From positions 1 to 7,643 of the forward strand of contig JAKSUE010000060.1 of assembly GCA_024409165.1 (NCBI GenBank): a stretch of 7,643 nucleotides of DNA. The letters are read 5' to 3'. How positions within the stretch are numbered: position 1 is the first letter of the stretch; each line of letters begins with the position of its first letter. The stretch is from an archaeon (lineage in GTDB: Archaea > Methanobacteriota > Methanobacteria > Methanobacteriales > Methanobacteriaceae). Positions 1 to 5,873 of the stretch are shown here, piece after piece. Both the position numbers and the translations under genes were made by a program. The notes below the pieces were generated by a model that did no database searches, was not told the DNA's origin, and saw only the letters and a program-made list of their open reading frames with translations.

Positions 1-681
1 GATGATGGATTTAATATTATTGAATTATTATCTGAAGGTCCTTATATTCCTTCTAATTTACTTGAAAATCAAGACCTTCTTGAACCATTCCACTCTTATG
101 ATATTGGTGTATATATTCATGCACCTACTGTTGATTTAAATTTAGCAAGTTTAAACAGTGGTATAAGAGCTGAATCTGTAAGACAAACAAAACAATGTCT
201 TGATTTAGCTGAATTAATTGGTGCTAAAGCAATCACAGTTCATCCTGGTAAAGTTGGAAGAAAAGAAGAAAGAATCAGAACTATGGGGCTTACCTTTGCT
301 GAAGAATCCATTAAAGAACTTGTAGATTATACAGAAGATAAAGAAGTTAAACTTTCTGTTGAAAATATGCCAGAACGTTTTTCATTCCTTGGAAACAGAC
401 CAGAAGAACTTGAAAACTTCACTAACAATACAGGATGTTCCATAACAATTGACCTTGGTCATGCTAATACTTGCGATAATCCAGAGGATTTTATGAAAAT
501 CCCTAATATTGAATATTGTCACTTAAATGATAATGATGGAATAAAAGATCAACATGTTTCTTTAGGTGAAGGAACTTTAGATTTAAATCTTCTAAAAAAA
601 GTAGATAATGGAATTATAGAATTAAATAAATATGAAAATGTTTTAAAATCAAAAAAAGTTATTGATGATTTTTTAGGTTAG
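1..681 (+). CDS. Endonuclease IV / sugar isomerase-like TIM-barrel protein, 5'-truncated
   Basis: The reading frame is open from the first base to a TAG stop, so the start lies outside the window; the ATG at 283 is internal. The 226 visible residues belong to the AP endonuclease family 2 / xylose isomerase-like TIM-barrel superfamily. Counting from the first visible codon, candidate metal ligands are H40 (IHAPT), H81 (VHPG), E121 (VENMP), D151 and H154 (DLGHAN), H174 (CHLND), D183 and H185 (DQHVSLGEG) and E207 (IIELN). Their order matches the nine zinc ligands of E. coli endonuclease IV, and the spacing matches closely over the first five. By that numbering about 29 N-terminal residues are missing. 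The family includes both DNA-repair endonucleases and sugar-phosphate isomerases/epimerases. A trinuclear metal site is well supported; the substrate is not. The gene ends in a long T-rich tract and converges on the DUF3781 gene. Confidence 0.85.
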   Translation, partial: DDGFNIIELLSEGPYIPSNLLENQDLLEPFHSYDIGVYIHAPTVDLNLASLNSGIRAESVRQTKQCLDLAELIGAKAITVHPGKVGRKEERIRTMGLTFAEESIKELVDYTEDKEVKLSVENMPERFSFLGNRPEELENFTNNTGCSITIDLGHANTCDNPEDFMKIPNIEYCHLNDNDGIKDQHVSLGEGTLDLNLLKKVDNGIIELNKYENVLKSKKVIDDFLG

Positions 682-743
682 TTTATTTAATTATTTTTTT
701 ATTATTTTATTATTTTATTATTTTAATTATTTTTATTATTTTA
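682..743 (+). terminator. U-rich archaeal-type terminator tract after the TIM-barrel gene
   Basis: Directly after the TAG stop the plus strand is almost only T with scattered A, including a run of seven T near 695-701 and repeated TTATT/TTATTTTA units. Archaeal RNA polymerase can stop on U-rich RNA without a hairpin, and I see no strong stem here. The tract overlaps the last codons of the converging minus-strand gene. Confidence 0.5.
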
Positions 744-1026
744 CTTTATGTGCAGTTATAATTGTATAGCTATTTGCATTTACAGTTATAATTTCACCAT
801 CAATTGTTATATACCAATTTTTACCTTTTCTTTCAATTGATGCATTTGGTAATCTAATTTTCATCTTACAATATTCAACTACATCAATATTTCTTAAATC
901 ATCCTTTGAATTTAATGAAAGATTTTTTATAATTCTCTTAACACCTAATTCTGTAGTATGTAGTTTATCTAAATTTTTTAATAGTTCATTTTTATTATTT
1001 TTTAAATCTTCATTTTCACTACTCAA
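736..1026 (-). CDS. DUF3781 family small protein
   Basis: This is a small soluble protein of about 96 residues with no signal peptide or membrane segment. The N-terminal third is charged and Asn/Lys/Glu-rich. The conserved part follows: LHTTELGVKRIIKNL, then DVVEYCKMKI, then RKGKNWYITIDG and a C-terminal ITVNANSYTIITAHK block. I recognise these as the DUF3781 pattern (short bacterial and archaeal proteins of unknown function). The start is uncertain. A GGTGAT motif at 1031-1036 is well placed for a TTG at 1024-1026, with spacing like that of the neighbouring plus-strand genes. The ATG at 1032 overlaps that motif, and the ATG at 1059 has no ribosome binding site. The gene begins 57 bases after the HAD gene ends, on the same strand, so the two may share a transcript. 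The function is unknown. Confidence 0.8.
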   Translation of the reverse strand: MSSENEDLKNNKNELLKNLDKLHTTELGVKRIIKNLSLNSKDDLRNIDVVEYCKMKIRLPNASIERKGKNWYITIDGEIITVNANSYTIITAHKVK

Positions 1027-1030
1027 ATTC

Positions 1031-1036
1031 ATCACC
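1031..1036 (-). promoter_or_regulatory. Ribosome binding site that decides the DUF3781 start
   Basis: On the minus strand GGTGAT complements the usual archaeal 16S rRNA tail and lies four bases before the TTG at 1024-1026. The in-frame ATG (1030-1032) shares bases with this motif, so it could not be used together with it. Confidence 0.5.
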
Positions 1037-1083
1037 CTTATAAATATTATTAATCGCATTTTTAATTATTTTAATACTATATT

Positions 1084-1884
1084 CTAAAAATCAATTTCTA
1101 AAATTTTAGATATATCCTCAATAACATAATCAGCATATTTTATTAAATTTTCTGAATAGTCACCTTTTTGTTCAATTGTTAATGTAGCTACATCTGCATT
1201 TTCAAATGCTGCTATATCATTTGGTCCATCACCAACCATCATGACTTTGTAACCTTCATTTTTTAACTTTTTAACAATTTCCCCTTTTCGTTTTGTACTT
1301 GCTGTTGCAAATCCATGACTTTTATCTATTCCAATAAGTTCTGTTAATTTTGAAATTGCACCACTTCTATCTCCTGATGCAATAAAGACTTCGATTCCTC
1401 TTTCTTGGAGAGTTTTTATTGTAGATTTAACATTTGGGAATAGTTGACCTGCTGAGGTTATTGTATATCCTATTTTTCTATTAGATAAATCAAGAATAAG
1501 TGCTGATCCATTACATAATTCCATGTTTGGGACTTTTTCTTTAAGGAGAGGGAAACAATCACTAATATCTTTGATTTTAGCTGTGTCATTTCTAATGATT
1601 TCCATTATTTCCTTATTATCTAATTCTATTGGACAATAACTGACATTGATTGCAATATTATATTCTTCAATTAAATCTGAGATTAACATATTTGGATTTA
1701 AATCTTTTAAGATGCTTGTGTTAAATTGAAGTACTGCAAGTGCAGCTGAACCTATGTTGTCAATTAGAGTTAAGGAATTAATATGTGTGATTAATTCATC
1801 ATTAGATAAGTCTTTTATAACTCTGTATCTTTCAATTAATGTACCTGAGTTATCAAAAACTATGGCTTTTTTATCTTTATTCAT
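1084..1884 (-). CDS. HAD-superfamily protein, P-type-ATPase-like soluble type, with altered motif I
   Basis: This 266-residue cytosolic protein has the HAD fold motifs in order. Motif I is IVFDNSGTL with the nucleophile D11, motif II is IASGD around S170, motif III is K200 in KRKGEIV, and motif IV is VGDGPND at 217-223. Between motifs I and II lies an insertion of about 130 residues, which would form a cap. In ordinary HAD phosphatases motif I is DxDGT, and the second Asp is the general acid/base. Here that position is Ser (DNSGT), as Thr is in the DKTGT of P-type ATPases. Soluble P-type-ATPase-like proteins are known from methanogens (MJ0968 of Methanocaldococcus), and this is probably a relative. 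The ATG is preceded by a strong AGGAGG. The gene diverges from gatA and lies upstream of DUF3781 on the same strand. The substrate is unknown; it may be a slow phosphatase or ATPase. Confidence 0.85.
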   Translation of the reverse strand: MNKDKKAIVFDNSGTLIERYRVIKDLSNDELITHINSLTLIDNIGSAALAVLQFNTSILKDLNPNMLISDLIEEYNIAINVSYCPIELDNKEIMEIIRNDTAKIKDISDCFPLLKEKVPNMELCNGSALILDLSNRKIGYTITSAGQLFPNVKSTIKTLQERGIEVFIASGDRSGAISKLTELIGIDKSHGFATASTKRKGEIVKKLKNEGYKVMMVGDGPNDIAAFENADVATLTIEQKGDYSENLIKYADYVIEDISKILEIDF

Positions 1885-1916
1885 ATTTTCCCTCCTATTT
1901 TAATTTAATATTGATT

Positions 1917-1930
1917 AAATATATTTATTT
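1917..1930 (-). promoter_or_regulatory. Candidate TATA box of the HAD gene
   Basis: Read on the minus strand this is AAATAAATATATTT, 33-46 bases before the HAD start codon. An archaeal TATA box there would place transcription start shortly before the AGGAGG site. The whole 1885-2072 gap is so AT-rich that chance matches are common. A second good match, TTTTTATATAAATT at 1957-1970, could serve either direction. Confidence 0.35.
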
Positions 1931-2025
1931 AATTTAGTTTTTTATTTTTAAGTTTATTTTTATATAAATTATAACTAATAATTGGATTATTTTTAATCAT
2001 TTAATTAAATTTAGTTATATTAACT

Positions 2026-2036
2026 ATTATAATTAT
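2026..2036 (+). promoter_or_regulatory. Candidate TATA box of gatA
   Basis: TATTATAATTA lies 37-47 bases before the gatA ATG, the same distance as the TATA-like boxes of the other genes in the window. An alternative is the TTTATATAA at 1958-1966, which would give a leader of roughly 80 bases. The surrounding sequence is low-complexity A/T, so the assignment is weak. Confidence 0.3.
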
Positions 2037-2072
2037 TTAGTAATCATATTTTAAAATTTAAAAGGTGTTTTA

Positions 2073-3455
2073 ATGAATATCCTCGAAAAATTAAATTCCA
2101 TAAAAAGTCAAGAAATGACTGCAAAAGAAAATGTGGAAAATTACATTAAAGTAATTGAAGAGAAAAATGAAGAAATTAACGCTTTTATTGACCTTAATAA
2201 AGAACAAGCTATTGCTAAAGCAGAAGAGATTGATGCTAAAATTGCTAATGGTGAAGAAGTTGGTGCTCTTGCTGGTTTAGTATTTGGTATTAAAGCTAAT
2301 ATTAATGTTGAAGATTTTATTATTTCTGCTGCTTCTAAAACTTTAGAAGATTATATTGGTAGTTATGATGCTACTGTTGTTAAAAAGATTAAAGAAGCTG
2401 ATGGTATTATCATTGGTATTAACAACATGGATGAGTTTGCAGCAGGAAGTTCTTGTGAAACTTCTTATTATGGTAAAGTAGATAACCCTGCAGCTCCTGG
2501 AAGAATCCCTGGTGGTTCTAGTGGAGGTTCTGCAGCAGCTGTTGCAGCTGATATGTGTGATATTTCTATTTGTTCTGATACTGGTGGTTCTATTAGAAAC
2601 CCTGCATCTCACTGTGGTGTTGTTGGATTTAAACCAACCTATGGTGGAGTATCTAGACAAGGATTACTTGATTTATCAATGAGTTTAGATCAAATTGGTC
2701 CTGTAGCTCGTGATGTTGAAGGTGTTGCTCTTGCATTAGATACTATTGTTGGATATGACCCTACTGAATGTACTACTTTAAAATTAGATGATTTTGATTT
2801 TATGGGTGCAGTTGCTGAAGGTAAAGAAGACAAACCTCTTGCAGGTATGAAAATAGCTACTTGTGCTGAATTTAGAGATGTTACAGATGATAACATTAAT
2901 GCTATTATTGATGAAGCTGTAGCTAAATTTGAAGAACTTGGTGCTGAAATTGTAGAAGTTAACTTCAAATACATTGACTTATGTTTACCAACTTACTATC
3001 TTATTAACTATGTTGAATTCTTCTCAGCTACTCGTAAATATGATGGAAGAAAATATGGTTCCAGAATTGAAACTGTCTGTGGAGATGAAGTTTTAAGAAG
3101 AATTAAAATGGGATCTTATATCTCACAACAAGAATTCAGTGGTAAATACTATAAAAGAGCACTTCAAGCAAGAACCCTCATTAGAAATGAAGTTAAATCT
3201 ATGTTAGAAGGTGTAGATTTAGTTGTAGGTCCTACTGTTCCTAAATTACCTCACAAATTAGGTGAAGAATTAGAACCTATGGAAATGTATGCTTACGATG
3301 TTCTTACAGTAATTGCTAACTTAGCAGGTATTCCAGCAGGAAGTATCCCAGCTGGTGATGTTGATGGAATTCCTGTAGGTCTTCAAATTCAAGCAAAACC
3401 TGAAGATGACTTAAAAATTATTAAAGCTTTCTCTGCATTTGAAAATGCAAAATAA
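2073..3455 (+). CDS. gatA: Aspartyl-tRNA(Asn)/glutamyl-tRNA(Gln) amidotransferase subunit A
   Basis: GatA is the amidase subunit of GatCAB. It releases ammonia from glutamine, which GatB uses to convert mischarged Asp-tRNA(Asn) to Asn-tRNA(Asn). Archaea generally use GatDE for the Gln route, so the Asn role is the likelier one. The 460 residues are full length for the family. The amidase signature is complete: K74 in FGIKANINV, S149 in PGGSSGGSAAAVA, and the nucleophile S173 in SDTGGSIRNPA. These line up with the Ser-cisSer-Lys triad of bacterial GatA. MDEFAAGSS at 119-127 and the SLDQIGPVARDVEG block at 204-217 are also typical. The ATG follows AAAGGTG with a five-base gap. Neither gatB nor gatC is adjacent, so gatA is transcribed apart from its partners. 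It diverges from the HAD gene and is followed by a T-rich terminator. Confidence 0.96.
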   Translation: MNILEKLNSIKSQEMTAKENVENYIKVIEEKNEEINAFIDLNKEQAIAKAEEIDAKIANGEEVGALAGLVFGIKANINVEDFIISAASKTLEDYIGSYDATVVKKIKEADGIIIGINNMDEFAAGSSCETSYYGKVDNPAAPGRIPGGSSGGSAAAVAADMCDISICSDTGGSIRNPASHCGVVGFKPTYGGVSRQGLLDLSMSLDQIGPVARDVEGVALALDTIVGYDPTECTTLKLDDFDFMGAVAEGKEDKPLAGMKIATCAEFRDVTDDNINAIIDEAVAKFEELGAEIVEVNFKYIDLCLPTYYLINYVEFFSATRKYDGRKYGSRIETVCGDEVLRRIKMGSYISQQEFSGKYYKRALQARTLIRNEVKSMLEGVDLVVGPTVPKLPHKLGEELEPMEMYAYDVLTVIANLAGIPAGSIPAGDVDGIPVGLQIQAKPEDDLKIIKAFSAFENAK

Positions 3456-3480
3456 GTTTTTAATATTTTATTAAATTTAA

Positions 3481-3528
3481 TCTATTAATTAATCTATTAA
3501 TTAATTTATTAATTAATTTATTAATTTA
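3481..3528. repeat. Four tandem 12-base A/T repeats downstream of gatA
   Basis: Units start at 3481, 3493, 3505 and 3517: TCTATTAATTAA twice, then TTTATTAATTAA, then TTTATTAATTTA. A degenerate continuation, TTAATTTAATTA, follows. Each unit contains the self-complementary ATTAATTAAT core, apart from the last. It begins 26 bases after the gatA stop and has no coding potential. It is probably slippage-generated low-complexity sequence. Confidence 0.7.
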
Positions 3529-3540
3529 TTAATTTAATTA

Positions 3541-3568
3541 ATTTAATTTTTTTTATACAACTTTTTAA
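3541..3568 (+). terminator. U-rich terminator tract after gatA
   Basis: A run of eight T at 3547-3554 and a run of five T at 3562-3566 follow the A/T repeats about 90 bases after the gatA stop. This fits hairpin-less archaeal termination. No GC-containing stem precedes it. Confidence 0.45.
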
Positions 3569-3615
3569 TATACAATATAAATTATTATTATTAATTATCA
3601 TTATACTATAATATA

Positions 3616-3659
3616 TACAATATATTCGTTATATAATAAACTTCGTTATACAATATATT
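3616..3659. repeat. Direct repeats flanking the promoter of the amidotransferase/ATPase gene
   Basis: TACAATATATT occurs exactly at 3616-3626 and 3649-3659, and TTCGTTATA occurs at 3625-3633 and 3642-3650. A third TACAATATA lies at 3571-3579. The two copies of the longer repeat sit just upstream of the probable TATA box and at the probable transcription start, positions where an archaeal repressor would block TBP/TFB or RNA polymerase. The CG in TTCGTTATA stands out in a region otherwise nearly free of G and C. Operator function is an inference. Confidence 0.45.
3629..3638 (+). promoter_or_regulatory. Candidate TATA box of the amidotransferase/ATPase gene
   Basis: TTATATAATA lies 33-42 bases before the ATG at 3671, the same spacing as the TATA-like boxes of ribK and the glycosyltransferase. 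Transcription would start near 3658, leaving a leader of about a dozen bases with the GGTGA ribosome binding site at 3661-3665. Confidence 0.4.
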
Positions 3660-3670
3660 TTGGTGAAATC

Positions 3671-5305
3671 ATGAAAATAGGATTAGCTTATGTTAAAGGT
3701 GCCGTTCCTGGCCTTGAAAATTTTGGTAATATTCCTACAGATTTGATAAAATCTAATGGACTTCTTAATGGTAATCCAATTAGTCAAGAGTTAGATGGAC
3801 TCATTATTCCAGGTGGAAGTATTCTTGAATCAAAATCTATTAGTGAAGATTTCAAAAGAGAAATTAAAACTATGGCTAAAGATGGGAAACCAATTATAGG
3901 TATATGTGCAGGTTATCAATTATTATCTAATCAACTTGATATCACTAATCCTAATCATAAATCTACAACTAATCCTAATCATAAATTTTCAGCTAATTAT
4001 TCTAATTCTAATTTAAATAAAAATAATATTAAAGAAGGCCTATCTCTTCTTGATGTTAATTTTTCTTATCTTTTTAGTAATGATAAAGTTGTTTCTAAAG
4101 TAGCTACTGATTCATATCTTACTAAAGATTTAGATACTGTTAATGGATTTCATTGTCATAGTTATGGTGGAATCTCAGGTGATGCTAAAGTATTATTCTA
4201 TTCTCCTCTCAGAGTTAACTATTCAAGAGAATATCAAGACATTATCTCTGGATCTATTAATGATGATGGAAATGTCATAGGGACTATGATTCATAATATA
4301 CTTGATGATAATCCTAAAGTTGTATCTAATTTCTTTGAGTTTATTGGTGCAAATGATAAAGATATTGAAAATATTTATGAAAAAAATAAAATTTTACAAT
4401 ATAAAATGAAAAATGAAATAGCTATTGATACTAGTATATTCGTTAAACCTAATTTAGACAATATAGAAAATCCATTCTTAAAATTTAAAAAAGAACCAGG
4501 TAAAGACCCTAAAGTTTTATTAATTGCTAGTACTAATTCTAAATCAGGAAAAACTTTTTTAACTGCAGGTATTGCTGCTAATTTAATGGAAAATGGATTG
4601 AATGTTGGTGTATTAAAACTTGGATCTAATATTAAAGATATCTTGCCTGCATTATATTTGACAAAATCTAATATGGAAAATTATAGTTTAATTAAAAATG
4701 AAAATATTAACTCAGATGATATTAATCCATCTGATGTATTTGGATGGTCTGACATATCAGAAATCATATCTAACATTAAAAACTCCCCATATGATATAAT
4801 TCTTATTGAAGGAGAAAAAGGTATATTTGATAATTTAACTAATCCTAATTTTTATTCTACTGTAGAAATTGCCCTATCATCTAATATCCCTATTTTACTC
4901 ATATCATCAGCTAAAGAAGCTTTAGATTATGGAATTACAGATTTAATTGAACATGAAAAAATATTATATAGTTTAGGAATTAAACTTGAAGGAGCTATTT
5001 TAAACAATATACAAGAAGAAGACTTTAATTCTTATGATTCTATCATTTATTCTTTTAAAAATAGTATTGAATTAGATAATATCTTTAAAGTTCCTAAAGT
5101 TGATTCTAAATTTGGTTTAGAAGGAAAATTAAATTTAAATCCTTCTGAATTTGAAAATAGATATGATATTTATTCTCTTTTAGCTTATTATATTGTAAAA
5201 AATAATTTAGATCTTTTAAAAATAGTAGAAATGTCTAAAGAAATTAAATTTAATAAATTTTATTCTTTAGAAGAATTAGAATTTTTAAATAAATTCTTAT
5301 CTTAA
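3671..5305 (+). CDS. Domain-swapped CobB/CobQ-like glutamine amidotransferase + P-loop ATPase
   Basis: This 544-residue soluble protein has two halves. Residues 1-225 are a class I, CobB/CobQ-type glutamine amidotransferase: LDGLIIPGGS at 41-50, nucleophile elbow GICAGYQ with C79, FHCHSYGG at 160-167, and GTMIHNILDDNP with the likely catalytic H208. Residues 280-480 resemble the dethiobiotin synthetase/CobQ P-loop fold: ASTNSKSGKT with K294, a DIILIEGEKG block at 375-384, IPILLISSAKE at 406-416 and GIKLEGAILNNI at 436-447. Classical CobB, CobQ and CfbB have the ATPase first and the amidotransferase last; here the order is reversed. The expected chemistry is ATP-driven amidation of a carboxylate with glutamine nitrogen. 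The acceptor cannot be read from the sequence, so cobyrinate or sirohydrochlorin should not be assumed. An Asn-rich insert follows the nucleophile (about 91-120). The ATG follows GGTGA at normal spacing. The gene is alone on its strand. Confidence 0.85.
   Translation: MKIGLAYVKGAVPGLENFGNIPTDLIKSNGLLNGNPISQELDGLIIPGGSILESKSISEDFKREIKTMAKDGKPIIGICAGYQLLSNQLDITNPNHKSTTNPNHKFSANYSNSNLNKNNIKEGLSLLDVNFSYLFSNDKVVSKVATDSYLTKDLDTVNGFHCHSYGGISGDAKVLFYSPLRVNYSREYQDIISGSINDDGNVIGTMIHNILDDNPKVVSNFFEFIGANDKDIENIYEKNKILQYKMKNEIAIDTSIFVKPNLDNIENPFLKFKKEPGKDPKVLLIASTNSKSGKTFLTAGIAANLMENGLNVGVLKLGSNIKDILPALYLTKSNMENYSLIKNENINSDDINPSDVFGWSDISEIISNIKNSPYDIILIEGEKGIFDNLTNPNFYSTVEIALSSNIPILLISSAKEALDYGITDLIEHEKILYSLGIKLEGAILNNIQEEDFNSYDSIIYSFKNSIELDNIFKVPKVDSKFGLEGKLNLNPSEFENRYDIYSLLAYYIVKNNLDLLKIVEMSKEIKFNKFYSLEELEFLNKFLS
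3944..3991 (+). repeat. In-frame 24-base tandem duplication inside the amidotransferase domain
   Basis: Units 3944-3967 and 3968-3991 are identical over their first 19 bases and match at 22 of 24. They are in frame and encode TNPNHKST then TNPNHKFS (residues 92-107). The reading frame is kept, and the repeat lies in a probable surface loop soon after the nucleophile C79. Confidence 0.85.
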
Positions 5306-5375
5306 TTATCTAATAATAATTTATTTAATAATTAAAAATTTTTAAATTAATTAAATAAGTAAAAATAGTATATTT

Positions 5376-5397
5376 GAGATATAATTTCTTATATCTC
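5376..5397 (-). terminator. Perfect hairpin spanning the ribK stop codon
   Basis: GAGATATAA (5376-5384) and TTATATCTC (5389-5397) are exact reverse complements separated by a four-base loop. The ribK stop codon (5389-5391) is part of the stem. On the minus strand the hairpin is followed by AAATATACTATTTTT, a T-containing stretch that could help termination. The stem is mostly A-T, so its stability is modest. It may also mark the end of the converging transcript. Confidence 0.45.
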
Positions 5398-5769
5398 TAT
5401 TTCTATTGTTAATTCATCACCGTCTTTAAAGCCACATTTATCTCTTAATTTGTCTTCAGCAATGAATTCAAGGTAATTTTCTGTATGGGTTGTTTTATCT
5501 GGAAAGACAATTGCACCAACTATTTCTTTTTCTAATGTTGCATTAATATACTTTACACCACCAAATCCTTCATCTGGTTTTATTGTATTTTTACAACTAT
5601 TTTTCATTAATTTTATATCATCTAATTTACTTTCATCAATTATTAAGTTTAAAGTTCCAGGAAATGGTGTAAATCCTAATTTATCTGTAAATTGAGTTTT
5701 ATAAAAGTCTTGATTTAAGAAAAATGCTGCTTTTCCTAATCCAGTTGTTACAATTCCTTTTAATTCCAT
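5389..5769 (-). CDS. ribK: CTP-dependent riboflavin kinase (DUF120), archaeal
   Basis: RibK phosphorylates riboflavin to FMN using CTP, the archaeal route to flavin cofactors (and a step towards FAD). The 126 residues match the stand-alone archaeal form such as MJ0056 in length. Visible family motifs are GLGKAAFFL at 10-18, LGFTPFPGTLNL at 31-42 (T39 and N41 in the PGTLN element that binds nucleotide and metal), EGFGGVKYINA at 67-77, an H95-containing THTENYLEFIA block, and LRDKCGFKDGDEL near the C-terminus. No DNA-binding domain is fused at the N-terminus, unlike some DUF120 proteins. The ATG is preceded by GTGAT three bases away. The gene lies 104 bases after the glycosyltransferase on the same strand but has its own TATA-like box, so it may be transcribed alone. 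It converges on the amidotransferase/ATPase gene. Confidence 0.95.
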   Translation of the reverse strand: MELKGIVTTGLGKAAFFLNQDFYKTQFTDKLGFTPFPGTLNLIIDESKLDDIKLMKNSCKNTIKPDEGFGGVKYINATLEKEIVGAIVFPDKTTHTENYLEFIAEDKLRDKCGFKDGDELTIEIEI

Positions 5770-5796
5770 TTTATCACTGATTTTTCTATATTGTAT

Positions 5797-5813
5797 AAAT
5801 TTATATAAATTAT
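5797..5813 (-). promoter_or_regulatory. Candidate TATA box of ribK
   Basis: The minus strand reads ATAATTTATATAAATTTA across this stretch and its edges, centred about 36 bases before the ribK ATG. It would give a short leader of roughly ten bases. The match to an archaeal TATA box is good, but the surroundings are all A/T. Confidence 0.4.
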
Positions 5814-5873
5814 AAATTATAATTATAATACTTTTTTAATTTTAATTCTACCATACTTATCTTGTTATTTTGA

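Noticed and set aside
283..681. The ATG at 283 as a start for the TIM-barrel gene
   Set aside because: The frame stays open to the window edge and residues before 283 carry family motifs (IHAPT and VHPG), so this Met is internal.
1033..1059. The ATG at 1059 as a start for the DUF3781 gene
   Set aside because: There is no ribosome binding site before it, and the extra residues are hydrophobic without family similarity. The better site is downstream.
2343..2660. Open frame on the minus strand inside gatA (105 codons)
   Set aside because: It lies opposite the conserved GatA catalytic region, and its translation is rich in Ser, Thr, Arg and Asn with no family resemblance. It is a shadow of the real gene.
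2690..2974. Second open frame on the minus strand inside gatA (94 codons)
   Set aside because: It is opposite conserved GatA sequence and its Ser/Ala-rich translation has no recognisable motif.
3456..3670. A cobalamin riboswitch, tRNA or small RNA before the CobQ-like gene
   Set aside because: The gap is almost pure A/T with no B12-box-like sequence, no tRNA arms and no GC-richer island of the kind structured RNAs show in AT-rich archaea.
3944..3991. A short CRISPR-like or mobile-element repeat
   Set aside because: The two units are directly abutting, in frame and inside a coding region. There are no spacers, terminal inverted repeats or transposase.
3671..5305. Naming the gene cobB, cobQ or cfbB
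   Set aside because: The domain order is reversed relative to these enzymes, and no substrate-specific feature or neighbouring pathway gene supports any one of them.
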